The notes: generated from the letters alone by a model not told the origin. A DNA stretch of 64,000 nucleotides from CAVTHW01 sp963734625 (GCA_963734625.1 CAVTHW010000003.1:434001-498000), one strand, 5' to 3'. Positions 1 to 11,400 are shown, counted from the first letter of the stretch. Numbers and translations: made by a program.

Positions 1-2941
1 TGCGACCGCGGGCAACGTTTCCGACGGCACCCCGGACGATCGCGGCGTTGGTTATTCCATCAACGGCATGCGCTCCTCCTCGACCAACGTTCTGTTGGAT
101 GGTTCGGCCAACAACGATGAGTTCACAGCGACAGTCGGGCAGTCGGTGCCGCTGGATTCCGTCCAGGAATTCAGCGTCATGACGAGTAACTTCACGGCCG
201 AGTTTGGGCGCGCCTCCGGCGGCGTCGTCAACGCGATCACCAGGAGCGGCACCAATGCGTTCCACGGCTCGGCCTATGAGTTCAACCGGGTCTCGGCATG
301 AACGCCAACTCGTTCGACAACAACGCCAACGAACTTGCCAAGTCGCGGTCTGTCACCAGAAACCAGTTCGGCTACTCGATTGGCGGGCCGGTAAAGAAGG
401 ATAAGCTTTTCTTTTTCAACAACATCGAGTGGATCAGGGTGCGCAGCTCCGCACGCCGCACGGTGTGGATCCCCGACCGATAGTCTCATCGCCGCTTCGG
501 CCCAGAACACCAAGGACTTTTTCCAGGCTTACGGTACCGTGCGTTCCTCAAAGAGGACTTGGGGACCTTCACGAAAGACCAATTGATTGCCGCAGGGTTT
601 AACCCATGCTCAGGCGGCGCGGCTGCCGGGGGCTGCGCGCTTCTGCCCGGTTCTACGCCCATGTTCCGGCGCCTGTCGTATTCCTATCCAGCGGATTCGG
701 GTGGTGGCGACCCGCGCAATGAGTACCAGTTGGTAGGCCGCGTGGATTACAACATCAGCAGCTCGACCCAACTCTACGGGCGTCTTGCCATACAGAACCA
801 GAACATCTTTTCGGGAGCGGTCGCGGATAGCCCGTACGAGGGCTTCGATACCCCGCAGACCACCAAGAACCAGAACTATCTGGTGTCAGTGATCCACACC
901 TTCTCGCCGAACGTTACCATGCAGTCCAAGGCGGTTTTCAACCGGCTCAACCAGGCTCAGCCGCTGGGCGCCTTCCCGCCGACGCCGACTCTGTATAACT
1001 ATGGCACGACGACTTCCAGGAATCTTGGGCGACGCTGTGGGCTATCCGGGCTACCTTCCCTTCAGCCCCGGCAGCGCCATCCCCTTCGGCGGCCCGCAGA
1101 ACTTCGTCCAGTTGTACCAGGACATGAGTTACAGCCGCGGCAGGCATCAGTTCCGCTTTGGCGGGTCGTACACGTACTTCCGCGACAACCGGAGTTTCGG
1201 GGCTTACGCGAACTCCGTGGTGCAGTTGGCGAGCACTGGCAAGTTCGGACAGGCCATCGACAACCTCCTGGCCGGGAACGCATACAGCTATCAGGGCGCC
1301 ATCGACCCGCAAGGTAAGTTTCCCTGCGGGGCCACGGTGGACGCCTCCTGTTCAGTGACAGTTGCCGGTGGGCCCGCCCAGCTTCAGCCGGTCGAACCGC
1401 TACCATGAGGTCGCCTGGTACGCCCAGGATTCCTGGAAGGCCACGCGGCGCGTAACCCTCAGCCTGGGTCTGCGCTGGGAGTACTTCGGGGTGCAGCACA
1501 ACAAGGATCCGAAGCTGGATTCGAATCTCTATCTCGGCTCCGGCTCGACCTACGAGGAGCAGTTCCGTAACGCTACGGTCATGCTGGCCCCGGATAGCCC
1601 GGTGGGCGGCCTTTGGGGCAAGGACTTTAACAACTACTCCCCGCGCCTCGGCGTTGCCTGGGATGTTTTCGGCAACGGCAAGACCAGCGTGCGCGGCGGT
1701 TGGGGCCTCAACTACGAGCGGAACTTCGGCAACGTTACCTTCAACGTGATCCAGAACCCACCCAACTACGCCGTGGTTTCGATGGTGGCGGCGAGGATGT
1801 GCCCGGGATCCCGATCACGACGTCGGCGACCGGGCCTTTGGCGGGATCGTCCGGCACCAAGGCGATACCGGTGACTAGCCTCCGCGCTGTGGATCAGGAG
1901 ATGCGGACAGCCTATGCGCACACCTACAGCGCGGCGTTGGAGCACGCGCTGACCAACAACCTCACGGCCTCGGTTGAGTTCAGTGGTTCCAAGGGCGTCA
2001 AGCTGTACTCCATGGAGAACCAGAACTCCATGGGCGCGGGCAATTACTACCTGGGTGACACATGCAGCCCGGCGGACGGTGATTGCACCAGCCGCCTGCT
2101 AAAGTACCGCTACTCCAACATCAACCTCCGCTCACAGCTTGGCATGTCGGACTATGCCGGTCTGAACACGCGGCTCGAGGTAAGACGGATCGACTCCCTC
2201 GGACTGAGCGGCGTGGGTGTCAGCCTACACCTGGTCGCATGCTCTGGACAATCTCAGCGACACGTTCAGTTCCTCGGGCAACCAGTACAACCTGGGTCTC
2301 CTGGACCCGGTCCATCCGGAGTTGGAGAAGGGCAGCGCGTACTTCGACCAGCGGCACCGCATCGTCATCAGCGGCACATGGGAACTACCCATGGCCGGGT
2401 CCTCGAAAGGGGCGTAAGGAGATCGCCGGCGGCTGGAGCTTCAGCCCGATCTTCACCGCCCACACGGGTTTCCCGTACACGATGTACGACTGCACCAACG
2501 CTATCGGTTATCCGTCCGGCGCGGGTTGCCCCATGGCGATGTTCTCCAAGCAGGTCGACAACGTCACGGGCGACTCGAATGGACCGTCGGCCGGCGTCCC
2601 GAACCAGATCCAGTACTTCGATATCGCCGCGCTGGCGCCGTATCACGACTGGACCAATCCGAAGGTCGACTACAGCGACTACGGACCGTTCCCGGCTTAC
2701 ATGATCGGGCGGAACACGTTCCGCGGCGCCGGGAGTCTGCTACATGGACCTGGCGCTCCACAAAACCTTCCGGATCAAAGAGCGCTACCGGCTCCAGTTC
2801 CGGTTCGAAACCTACAACACGTTCAACCACCCCAATCTGTACGCGGATACGGGTGCGGGCGAGACAAGTAGTTACGACTTCATTCCGGCCACCCGCTCCG
2901 ACAATCGGAACGTGCAGCTTGGACTGCGGTTGGATTTCTAG
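1..2941 (+). pseudogene. TonB-dependent receptor, Oar-like, 3' part, frame-disrupted
   Basis: Outer-membrane TonB-dependent receptor of the Oar/carboxypeptidase-regulatory-like class that is abundant in Acidobacteria; its substrate cannot be read from the sequence. The window opens inside the plug domain (coding from base 2), where LLDGSANND and SVQEFSVMTSNFTAEFGRASGG are typical plug motifs (the second spans about 150-220). The beta-barrel follows, and the protein ends in the aromatic residue expected for BAM recognition (LGLRLDF, stop at 2941). The reading frame changes about seven times (near 298, 500, 1010, 1370, 1800, 2215, 2420 and 2740), yet every piece remains good barrel sequence. 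This fits accumulated single-base errors or recent decay. The 5' end lies outside the window. The family call is secure; the intactness of the gene is not. Confidence 0.85.
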
Positions 2942-2968
2942 ATCGCAGTCAGTCTCGGTTTGAGTAAG

Positions 2969-2995
2969 GGGGAGCCTTCGGGCTCCCCTTTTTTT
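2969..2995 (+). terminator. Rho-independent terminator after the TonB receptor
   Basis: A perfect 8-bp stem GGGGAGCC / GGCTCCCC with a TTCG tetraloop is followed by seven T residues. It lies 28 bases after the receptor stop and just before the NtrY-like gene, so it separates the two transcription units. Confidence 0.9.
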
Positions 2996-3066
2996 CATTT
3001 CAGCGCGGATTCACGGTCTGAAGCCTGTGCCACCCTCTCCAATTGAGAGGAGCATCTCTCGCCTTT

Positions 3067-4864
3067 ATGAGAAAGCGTCTCGTCTACGGTTCGGGCATCG
3101 GCGCGCTGGCCGTCCTGGTGACGCTGGTCGTCTGGCAGGGATCGTTCTCGTTCGGCGATTACGGCCCGGAGAACCCCGCCCAGACCTTCCTCTTCTGGGC
3201 GGTTTCCACGCTGGTCTTCATCCTGACCCTGACCCTCGGGTTCATGCTGTTCCGGACCGGCGTGAAGCTCTACATCGAGCGGCGCTCCAACAAGGAGGGC
3301 TCGCGGATCAGAACCAAGCTGGTCGTCGGCGTGCTCGCCCTCAGTTTTCTCCCCGTCTTCTTCCTGGTGCTCTGGAGCGTGTCCGTTCTGAACCGCAACC
3401 TCGACAAGTGGTTCAGCCGCCCGCCCGAAGCCATCCGGGCGAGCCTGGTAGAGGCCAGCCAGGCGCTGGAGCGTGAGGGGCCCAAGGAGGAGCAGTCGCA
3501 GGCACTCGCCGCCGCCCGGAGCGAGATCGACCGCTACGCCGCCCAATACGACCAGCTCATCCTCAACCGGAGGAGCGTCCGGAGCTTCTACCTGCTCCTG
3601 CTTTCGCTGCTGACGCTCTTCATCCTGTTCATCGCCACCTGGATGGCCCTCTTCATGGCGCGGCAGATCAGCGTGCCGATCTCCGCCCTGCTCAACGCCG
3701 CCGGCGAGGTGCGGAAGGGCAACCTGGGGTACCGGGTCCAAGTTCCGGCGATCGACGAGCTCGCCACGCTGGTCCGCTCCTTCAACCAGATGACCGAGGC
3801 GCTCGAAAACAACCGCCGGGAACTGGACAGCCGGCGCCGCTTCACCGAGGCCATTCTGGAGAGCATCCCGACCGGCGTGATCTCGCTCGCGGCCGACGGC
3901 CGGATTCTGAGAGTCAACAACGCGCTCGGCAACATTCTTCCCGGCGAAAACGTGGCCCGCGCCGAACGGCTGGAGGATCTGTTCGGGCGCGAGGACGCGG
4001 CCGAGATCAAGTACCTGATGAAACGCGCCCGCCGCACCGGGCTGGCCGCCAGCCAACTGGAGCTGAAGACGGAGCGGCGGACGCTGCATCTGGCCATCAC
4101 GGTGTCGGCCCTGGAAACCAAGCTGACCTCCGGCTTCGTGGTGGTGCTGGAAGACACCAGCGAATTGCTGCGCGCCCAGAGAACCGCCGCCTGGCACGAG
4201 GTGGCGCGCCGCATCGCGCACGAAATCAAGAACCCGCTGACGCCCATCGCGCTGTCGGCGGAGCGCATCCTGCGGCAACTGGACCGCGCCGGCCTGACCG
4301 CCGAGACCGGCCCGCATTCTCCGCGAATGCGCCTCCAGCATCGTCACCGAAGTCGAGTCTCTGAAGGCGCTCGTGGACGAGTTCTCGCAGTTCGCGCGGT
4401 TTCCCGCGGCGCAGCCGTCCCCCTCCGATCTCAACGAGGTCGTCGACAGCGCGCTCGGAGTCTTCTCCGGCCGTCTGGACGGCATCGAAGTGGTCAAGGA
4501 TCTGGCGCCGGATCTTCCGCTGGTCAATATCGACCGCGAGCAGTTCAAGCGCGTGGTGGTGAACCTGGTGGACAATGCGGCCGAGGCCATGCAGGATTCG
4601 CTGGTCAAGCGGCTCCACGTCTCCACCCACGGCGCGGCGGATGCGGTCGAGCTGGTCGTGGCCGACAGCGGCTGTGGAGTGTCCGCCGAGGAAAAGGAGA
4701 AACTGTTTCTGCCCTATTTCTCGACCAAGGGGCGCGGCACGGGGCTGGGGCTGGCGATCGTCAATCACATTCTGACCGAGCACAACGCCCTGATTCGCGT
4801 CGAGGATAACCGGCCTTCCGGCGCGCGGTTCGTGGTGGAGATACCGGCGGAGGTGAACGCGTGA
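3067..4864 (+). CDS. NtrY-like membrane sensor histidine kinase (one frameshift near 4312)
   Basis: Sensor kinase that would phosphorylate the response regulator encoded directly downstream. From the chosen ATG there are three N-terminal hydrophobic segments and a further one at about residues 178-200, then a HAMP linker, a PAS-like segment (about 265-370), a HisKA H-box with HEIKNPLTP (His about residue 385) and an HATPase domain with N-box VVNLVDNAAEAM and G-boxes DSGCGV and GTGLGLAIV. This order matches NtrY. The frame breaks once near 4312, between the H-box and the ATPase domain; both halves are well conserved, so I read it as one gene. A TTG at 3043 is an alternative start; GAGAGGAG lies upstream of 3067. 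The stop overlaps the next gene by GTGA. Signal and targets are unknown. Confidence 0.85.
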
Positions 4865-6223
4865 GCGCTGCCCGCATCCTGATTGTGGACGACGAGCCCG
4901 GCATCCGGACTTCGCTCTGCGGCGTTCTGAAAGACGAGGGTTACTTGCCGGCCGCCGCCGCCACGGGCGAGGCCTGTCTGGAAGAATTGCCGAACGGCTT
5001 CGACGTGGTGCTGCTGGATGTGTGGCTGCCCGGCATGGACGGATTGGAGACGCTGGCCCGCATCCAGGAGATGCCGTTCGACGGACCGCCCGGTCGTGGT
5101 GATGATCTCCGGCCACGGGAACATCGAGACCGCGGTCAAGGCCACCAAGCTGGGCGCGTTCGACTTCCTGGAGAAGCCGCTGACCATCGAGAAGGTGGCG
5201 GTGGTGGTGAAGAACGCCCTCCGGCACCGGCGCCTGGAGATCGAGAACCTCCAGTTAAAGGGCGTCGATGGATCGCGCTACCGGATCATCGGCGAGAGCG
5301 TCCCCATGAAGGCCCTGCGGCAGCAGATGGCGCTCATGGCCGGCACCAACGGGCGGGTGCTGATCTACGGCGAGAGCGGCACTGGCAAGGAGTTGGTGGC
5401 TCACGCCATTCACGCCATGAGCCAGCGCGCCGCCGAGCCGTTCGTGGAGGTGAACTGCGCGGCGATTCCGGAGGAATTGATCGAGAGCGAATTGTTCGGC
5501 CATCGCAAGGGCAGCTTCACCGGAGCCCACGAAGACAAGATCGGCAAGTTCCAGAAGGCGCACGGCGGCACGTTGTTCCTGGACGAGGTCGGCGATATGA
5601 GCCTGAAGACTCAGGCCAAGGTGCTGCGCGCCCTGGACGAGCAGCGTTTCGAGCCGGTTGGAGCGTCCGAATCCTGCCAGGTGGACGCCCGCGTCATCGC
5701 CGCCACCAACAAGCGCCTGCAAGAGGAGATCGAGCGCGGCAATTTCCGCGAGGATCTCTTCTACCGCCTGAACGTGATTCCCTTTCACGTGCCGCCGCTC
5801 CGCGAGCGCGTGGAGGACATCCCGCTGCTGGCCGACTACTTCGCCAAGGAGTTCACCACGGCTTACGGCCGCAAGCCCAAGGAGCTGACCCCGGAAGCCT
5901 ACGACGCGCTGCGCGCCTACCTCTGGCCGGGCAATGTCCGGGAGCTGCGCAACCTGATGGAGCGCATCGTCATCATGAACCCGCAGGTGCGCATCGATGC
6001 GCGCCACGTGCCCTTGCCGCGCTCGCCGAAGAGGGGCGTCGAGCGCATGGCGGAGAGTTTCGGCAGCTTGCAGGAAGTCCGCGCAACGGCCGAGCGCGAG
6101 TACATCTTGAAGAAACTGGACGAGACCGGCGGCAACGTCACCCGCGCCGCGGAACTGCTGGGACTGGAGCGCAGCAACCTCTACCGGAAGATGAAGACGC
6201 TGGGGATCGCGCCCAAGGAATAG
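4861..6223 (+). CDS. NtrC-family sigma-54 dependent response regulator (one frameshift near 5090)
   Basis: Transcription activator of sigma-54 promoters, partner of the NtrY-like kinase. GTG start, overlapping the kinase stop. The receiver domain contains ILIVDDE and the phospho-acceptor Asp53 in LLDVWLPGMDG. The AAA+ domain has Walker A GESGTGKE, the sigma-54 contact loop GSFTGA and Walker B GTLFLDEVGD. The C-terminal Fis-type helix-turn-helix is GGNVTRAAELLGLERSNLYR. All domains are present, about 453 residues. The frame shifts once near 5090, inside the receiver domain; downstream sequence is fully conserved, so a sequencing indel is likely. No matching sigma-54 promoter was identified in the window. 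Confidence 0.9.
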
Positions 6224-6234
6224 TTGGCCTCCCC

Positions 6235-7266
6235 TTACGCCAAGGCCATGCCAGCGGGTTGCGCGCCGTTCGACGCCGGCAACAGCAGCAGTTTTCGCAA
6301 ATCGCCATCCAGGCGTTCGCACAGGTCGGCGCGTTCCTTCAGGAATGCTCGGGCGTTGTCCCGGCCCTGGCCGATGCGCTCCCCCTGGAAACTGAACCAT
6401 GAGCCGCTCTTCTCCACCAGGCTGTGCGCCACGCCCAGATCGAGCAGGTCGGCCTCCCGCGAGATGCCTTCGCCGTAGAGCAGGTCCACCTCCGCTTCCT
6501 TGAACGGCGCCGCCACTTTGTTCTTCACGACCTTGATCCGGGTGCGGTTGCCGACCGGCTTGTCGCCGTCCTTGAGGGTGGCCGTCCGCCGTATCTCCAC
6601 CCGCACGGAACTGTAGAATTTGAGCGCCCGGCCGCCGGTGGTCGTTTCGGGATTCCCGAACATGACCCCGATCTTCTCCCGGATTTGGTTGATGAAGACC
6701 AGGCAGGTATTGGTCCGCGCCACGACGCCCGTCAGCTTCCGCAGGGCCTGCGACATGAGCCGGGCGTGGAGGCCCATGTGGCTGTCGCCCATCTCGCCGT
6801 CCAGTTCGGCCTTGGGAACCAGCGCGGCTACCGAGTCCACCACCACCACGTCCACCGCCCCCGAAGCAACCAGCGTGGAGGCGATCTCCAGGGCCTGCTC
6901 GCCGTGGTCCGGCTGCGAAACCAGCAGGTTGTCCACGTCGACGCCCAACCGGCGCGCGTAAACCGCGTCGAGGGCGTGCTCGGCGTCGATGAAGACGGCC
7001 GTCCCGCCCGCCTTCTGCGCCTGCGCGATCACCTGCAACGCGATCGTGGTCTTCCCCGAGGACTCCGGCCCGAAGATCTCGACGACGCGCCCGCGCGGGA
7101 AGCCCCCCACGCCGAGGGCCGCGTCCACCGAGATCGATCCGCTGGAAATCACGTCGACCGGCACCACCGCGCGCGATCCCAGCCGCAGCACCGAGCCCGT
7201 GCCGTATTGCTTCTCCATCCGCACCAACGCCTGGTCAATCGCGCGCCTGCGCTCCTTCTCGTCCAT
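6235..7266 (-). CDS. recA: RecA recombinase
   Basis: ATP-dependent strand-exchange protein that also triggers LexA autocleavage. Complete, 343 residues, close to the usual 340-355. Walker A GPESSGKTT is at residues 66-74, the DNA-binding loops lie around GEMGDSHMGL and GNPETTTGGRAL, and the recombinase signature ALKFYSSVR is present. The C-terminal acidic tail is short and ends PAGMALA. Convergent with the ntrC-like gene, with 11 bases between the two stops. The frame is intact, unlike many neighbours. Confidence 0.97.
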   Translation of the reverse strand: MDEKERRRAIDQALVRMEKQYGTGSVLRLGSRAVVPVDVISSGSISVDAALGVGGFPRGRVVEIFGPESSGKTTIALQVIAQAQKAGGTAVFIDAEHALDAVYARRLGVDVDNLLVSQPDHGEQALEIASTLVASGAVDVVVVDSVAALVPKAELDGEMGDSHMGLHARLMSQALRKLTGVVARTNTCLVFINQIREKIGVMFGNPETTTGGRALKFYSSVRVEIRRTATLKDGDKPVGNRTRIKVVKNKVAAPFKEAEVDLLYGEGISREADLLDLGVAHSLVEKSGSWFSFQGERIGQGRDNARAFLKERADLCERLDGDLRKLLLLPASNGAQPAGMALA

Positions 7267-7440
7267 AGGAATACTCTCCCTTTCCTTAACTTGGTGGGGA
7301 GCGAGAGGCGGGATTCTCTTGAAAAACGTCGCTAGAAGCGAATTACCTCCCGGACAACCGCTTACTGACGTGCGTGGCTCAGCTGAACCGCGACCGTCAG
7401 GGAGCGGTCTTTGGACCGACCCGGAGTTTCAACTGCCGTT
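7267..7440. other. recA upstream region
   Basis: 174 bases without a gene. It includes the recA leader and a stretch around 7362-7410 (GACGTGCGTGGCTC, then GACCGTCAGGGAGCGGTC) that resembles an interspersed sequence I associate with acidobacterial and planctomycete genomes. That recognition is from memory and not supported by a second copy here. No LexA box was recognised. Confidence 0.3.
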
Positions 7441-7670
7441 TCAGGCTTCTTGAGCTTCCAGGTTTCGAACGGTTCTGGCCGTGACTGGCGGCGAGTCGGG
7501 CGGCAGGTCGAACACCACGAGACCATGCACCAAGCGAGTGGGAAGTTCGCTGCTCAAGCCGCGGCGCACGAGTTCGGAGACCGCCTTGCCGAGTGTCGAG
7601 AGACCGGCTCTCGGCGTATTCTTTGACCCGCAGCAATGGCATCATCATCCAGGCTGAGCGTCGTCCTCAT
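7441..7670 (-). pseudogene. VapB/CopG-like antitoxin, frame-disrupted
   Basis: The start MRTTLSLDDD is the typical beginning of a ribbon-helix-helix antitoxin. Two frame changes then give segments reading RVKEYAESRSL and LGKAVSELVRRGLSSEL, and the end reads VFDLPPDSPPVTARTVRNLE, stopping at 7441-7443. The reconstructed protein of about 75 residues matches VapB-type antitoxins that precede PIN-domain toxins. No toxin follows: recA comes next. It lies 6 bases after the end of the sugar transferase gene on the same strand. Either a solitary remnant or a gene broken by sequencing indels. Confidence 0.6.
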
Positions 7671-7675
7671 GACCT

Positions 7676-8393
7676 TCAGTACGCGCCGTGGCCGTTGAGG
7701 ACCACGCGCACGGTGCGGAGAAGGATTTGAAGGTCGAGCCGCAGCGTCCAAGTGCGGATGTAGGTCGTATCCAGCTCCACGCGCCGGCGGTAGCTGGTTT
7801 CCGTGCGGCCCGAAACCTGCCACAGGCCGGTCAGTCCGGGCAGCACACGGGTGTAAAGCGGGAACACGCGGGAGTACTTTTGGACCTCGTCGTCTACGAT
7901 GGGCCGCGGACCGACCATGCTCATGTCGCCGCGCAGCACGTTCCACAACTGCGGCAACTCATCCAGGCTCCGCTTGCGGAGGAAGCGCCCGACCCTGGTG
8001 ACGCGCGGGTCGTCTTTCAGCTTGTGAAAGTGGAGCCATTCGACTGCGCGCTCCGGGCGCCGCTCCAGGTGCTCGCGCAGAACCTCATCGCCGTCCAGCG
8101 GTCATCGAGCGGAACTTCCACAGGCGAAACCGCCGGCCTCCCCGCCCAATCCGCATTTGTCCGAAGAACACGGGCCGGCCGGACTCCAGCAGGATCAGCA
8201 GCGCGATCAACACTCCCAGCGGCAGTGCGAGCAGAAGGAGAATCGAGGCGACTACGATGTCGGCAAACCGCTTCGCCCGTGGGGGCTCAAGGCGGAGAAG
8301 CCCCATTTGCGCCTCAACCGGCTGCTGCCGGGCGGAAGCGGGCGCTCGGACAACATTCGGAGTTGGACTGAGTAATACCGGAGTCATTAGCAC
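7676..8393 (-). CDS. Undecaprenyl-phosphate sugar phosphotransferase (one frameshift near 8090)
   Basis: Bacterial sugar transferase (WcaJ/PglC class) that moves a sugar-1-phosphate onto undecaprenyl phosphate at the inner membrane, the committed step of exopolysaccharide repeat assembly. A basic N-terminal region precedes one hydrophobic re-entrant helix (FADIVVASILLLLALPLGVL, about residues 43-62) and the motif LWKFRSM. After one frame change near 8090 come RKRSLDELPQLWNVLRGDMS, VGPRPIVDDEV, LPGLTGLWQVSGR and the end VVLNGHGAY. It lacks the multi-helix N-terminal domain of full WcaJ, so it is the short monotopic form. It is the last recognisable enzyme of the minus-strand polysaccharide operon. 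Confidence 0.88.
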
Positions 8394-8399
8394 GGGACT

Positions 8400-9513
8400 T
8401 CAGCGCGGACTAATACCACTTACCACGTTAGCATAGACCGCCATAGTCTCGTCCGCCATCCGGGCGAAGGTGAACCGGCGCTCGTAGGCCAGGCGCGCCT
8501 CCGCGCCCATCCGCCGGCGCAGCGGGCCATCGGCGGCCAGTTGGTCCAGCGCTGAGGCCAGGGCGAGCGAGTCGCCGCGGGGCGTCAGGATCCCGCTCGT
8601 TCCGCTGACAACCGCCTCGGCTACGCCTCCGACCTCGGAAGCCACCACCGGCAGGCCGGCGCGCATCGCCTCCAGCACGCTGCGCGGGAAGCCCTCGCTG
8701 CGGGAGGACAAAACGAAGATCTGGGCCTGCGCCAGAACCGGCGCCGGATCGGCGACGTAGCCCAGGAAACGCACCCGACCGGCTATTCCCAGCTTCGCGG
8801 CGAGCGCACGCAATTCCGCCTCCAGCGGGCCATCGCCCACCAGGTCGAGCCGCCAGCGCTGTGCGGCCATCGCGGCGAGCGCCCCGAGCAGCGTGGCATG
8901 GTCTTTCGGCCGCTCCAATCGCGCGACTGACACGATGCGGACGTCTTCCCCGCCCGGGCTTCGCCCGAAGCTCAGGCGGAACGTCGCGGACGCCGTTGTA
9001 GATCACGTGAATCCGGCCCGCCTGGGCCACGCCCTTTTCCAGAGCGAGGCGCCGCTCCGCCTGGCAGACGCAGATGATGGCGGCGGCCCAGCGGGAAGCG
9101 ACCCTCTCGGCAAGCTGGAAGACGGCGCCCGCCGCCGGAGAAATGCGGTCGCCGATGGGCCAGCCGTGCGGCGTATAGATGGCCGGGATTCCGAGTTTCG
9201 CGGCGACGGCCCGGCCGATCCATCCCGCCTTCGCCGTGTGCAGGCTGAGCAGGTGCGGCGAAAACTTGCGCACCTCGGTCTCCAGTTCGCGCAGCGCCAG
9301 GAGGTCGCGGACCGGATGAATCGAACGCCGCAGCGAATCGAGCGAACGGAAGGGCACGCCGGCTGCCTGAAGCTGTTCGGTCACGGGGCCCGCGCCGCCG
9401 GCGAGCACTACGGCCTCGTGCCCGCGCTCGAGCATCGCGCGCGCCATGTCGCGCACGTGTATGCTCGCGCCGCCGACGGCATCGGTCCGGGTGATGACGT
9501 AGGCGATCCTCAC
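8400..9513 (-). CDS. GT4-like glycosyltransferase (one frameshift near 8945)
   Basis: Retaining GT-B glycosyltransferase, probably adding one sugar to the lipid-linked repeat unit in the cytoplasm. The N-terminal acceptor domain begins MRIAYVITRTDAVGGASIHV. The C-terminal donor domain has VARLERPKDH, LVGDGPLE and the EX7E-type motif SEGFPRSVLEAMRAGLP. The GTG start at 9513 overlaps the methyltransferase stop (GTGA), which implies translational coupling. The frame breaks once between the two domains near 8945. Donor and acceptor cannot be told from sequence. Confidence 0.88.
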
Positions 9514-10280
9514 CGCCCCGCCTTTCGGGAAACGATGACCAGAAAGGCCAGCTTTCGAAACACGGCGCTGGCAACGGCCGGCACACCGGGTATATCCAGA
9601 ACACGGGCCAGCGGCGCCAGCCGGGCGCTGTCCTTGAGCCGGTAGCGGATGTAATCGGGCTCCCGCAACTCACTGACGAAGTAGCGCCGAAACGCGCCGA
9701 AGATCTCCTTCCGTGAACGGTAATGGGTGTAGGTGTCGATCCAGCGCAGCTTGTCCAGCGCCCATTGGCGGCGCGTCGGGGCCTGTTGCTTCCACGTGCC
9801 CGCTCCGAGCGAACGGAGCGCCCAGGTGTACCAGAGCCGCGCGCGCGAGCCCTTCGGGAACCAGTGCGAAAAGGGAATGCCGATGTGCCCCTCGCGGAAG
9901 ACGTCACGCGCGGGGAAGATGCTGAGCAGGGTCGCGCCCGGCCGCATCACCCGGCAGATCTCGCGCAGATCCGCATCCAGGTCCTCGACGTGCTCGAACA
10001 CCTGGTTGGCGGTGACCAGATCGAAAGTCGCGCCGGCGAAGGGCAGCGCGCCATCGCGGATCTCGTGGATGACCGTGCCCAGCAGTCCCGAGCGTTCCGC
10101 GGCAGCCCGCGAATCGGAGCCGGCATAAAAGACGTCAGCCCCGAGCATGTCGATTCCGGCGGCGCGGCCCGCGGCGACAACCTCCCCGGCGCCGCAGCCG
10201 AAATCGAGAATCTTGGCGCCGGGATGGCGGGCCGCATACCGCTTCGCAAAATCCAGCACGAAACGGTTGGTCACATCCAT
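9510..10280 (-). CDS. Class I SAM-dependent methyltransferase
   Basis: 256 residues and intact. Motif I DFGCGAGE is at residues 26-33, the second acidic position is in MLGADVFY, and the post-motif FDLVTANQVFEHVEDLDADL is typical of methyltransferases in polysaccharide clusters. It probably methylates a sugar or lipid-linked intermediate. The ATG at 10280 lies inside the end of the preceding glycosyltransferase gene (stop 10271-10273), and its own stop overlaps the next gene, so the three are coupled. The C-terminal stretch is basic and could touch the membrane. Confidence 0.85.
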   Translation of the reverse strand: MDVTNRFVLDFAKRYAARHPGAKILDFGCGAGEVVAAGRAAGIDMLGADVFYAGSDSRAAAERSGLLGTVIHEIRDGALPFAGATFDLVTANQVFEHVEDLDADLREICRVMRPGATLLSIFPARDVFREGHIGIPFSHWFPKGSRARLWYTWALRSLGAGTWKQQAPTRRQWALDKLRWIDTYTHYRSRKEIFGAFRRYFVSELREPDYIRYRLKDSARLAPLARVLDIPGVPAVASAVFRKLAFLVIVSRKAGR

Positions 10281-11390
10281 CGCTCGAGCATCTCCCGGTA
10301 CAGCCGCTCCCACTGAGTGATGACGGCCTCCAGCCCGAAGCGCGCCGCGACGTGCTCGCGGGCCGCGCTGCCAAGCTCCGCGCGCTCGACCGGGTCCATG
10401 CCCATCACCTGGGACATGGCCGCCGCCAGAAGAGGCGGGGTTGCCGGGCGGCGCCAGATAGCCCGTCTTCTCGTGGAGCACGATCTCGCCGACGCCGCCA
10501 GTGTCCGCCGCGACACAGGGGAGCCCGCTGGCGGCGGCCTCCAGCAGCGCGACCGGCAATCCTTCCACCACCGACGACTGCACGAAGCCGTCGCAGGCCT
10601 GCAGCAGGGCGGGGATATCCTGACGAAATCCGAGGAAGCGCGCGTTGGCGCCAAGCTCCAGCGCAAGCTCCTGCAACTCCGCCTCCTGGGGGCCGGCGCC
10701 GGCGATCAACAGCACGCCCCGGGCCGAGCCCGCGAAGGCCCGCAGCATGGTCTCGTAGCCCTTCTTCCACATCAGCCGCCCCACCGCCAGCCAGGCGAAT
10801 TCGTCGCCGACGCCCAGCATCCGGCGAATCGCCTCGCGGCCGGCGGGATCGGGCCGGAACAGAGCCGTGTCCACCCCGTTCGGGATCACGCGGAGTCTGC
10901 TTCGGGACACGGCCTTGGCCTCGGCGTGCCGCTCGCCCGCGGCCTGGCAGACAGCCACCGTAACGTCCGCCAGACGATCCGTGATTCTGTAGAGCCGGTC
11001 TCTGCCGCGCACGTCGCCGGAGTCCCGGCCGCTTTCGGCGATGCTGTGCAAGGTTGAAATGACGACGGGCACGGGAAGGACCAGCCGCGCGGCCCGCGCC
11101 AGCAGGTTGGCGTGAAACATGTGGCCGTGGAGGATCTGGGGGCGCAGCCGCCGCAGCAGCCGCGCCAGACGAAGGCACCCCAGCGGGTTCCACCGGCCGG
11201 GCTGCATGTTCAGCGAGAAGACCGGCACTCCGGCGCGCTTGAGATCTTCCTCGAAGGCGCAGGGGCGCAGGCAGGAGATGACGCTTACGTCCCAATTCCG
11301 GCGGCGCAATCCGGCCGCCAGCAGCGCCACCTGAGTCTCGGCGCCGCCGGGCGCCAGATTGGTGCTGAGCAGCACAACGCGCGCCTTCAT
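10271..11390 (-). CDS. GT4 glycosyltransferase (one frameshift near 10440)
   Basis: GT-B fold glycosyltransferase of the polysaccharide operon. The N-terminus VVLLSTNLAPGGAETQVALL is the classical GT4 GGAE start. The donor domain shows VIPNGVDTALFRP, LIAGAGPQEAEL and the EX7E motif VEGLPVALLEAAASGLP. The reading frame changes near 10440; the true C-terminus then continues as REHVAARFGLEAVITQWERLY and ends at 10271. The ATG at 11390 is preceded by AAGGAG at good spacing, just after the stop of the upstream glycosyltransferase. The sugar specificity is unknown. Confidence 0.88.
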
Positions 11391-11400
11391 CGCCGCTCCT

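Noticed and set aside
2995..4626. Long open frame on the minus strand opposite the NtrY-like kinase (543 codons)
   Set aside because: Antisense shadow of a high-GC gene; its composition is Gln/Gly/His/Pro-rich with no domain, while the plus strand encodes clear kinase motifs.
7362..7410. Possible interspersed repeat (GACGTGCGTGGCTC / GACCGTCAGGGAGCGGTC)
   Set aside because: It looks familiar from related genomes, but no second copy was found in this window, so it is not listed as a repeat.
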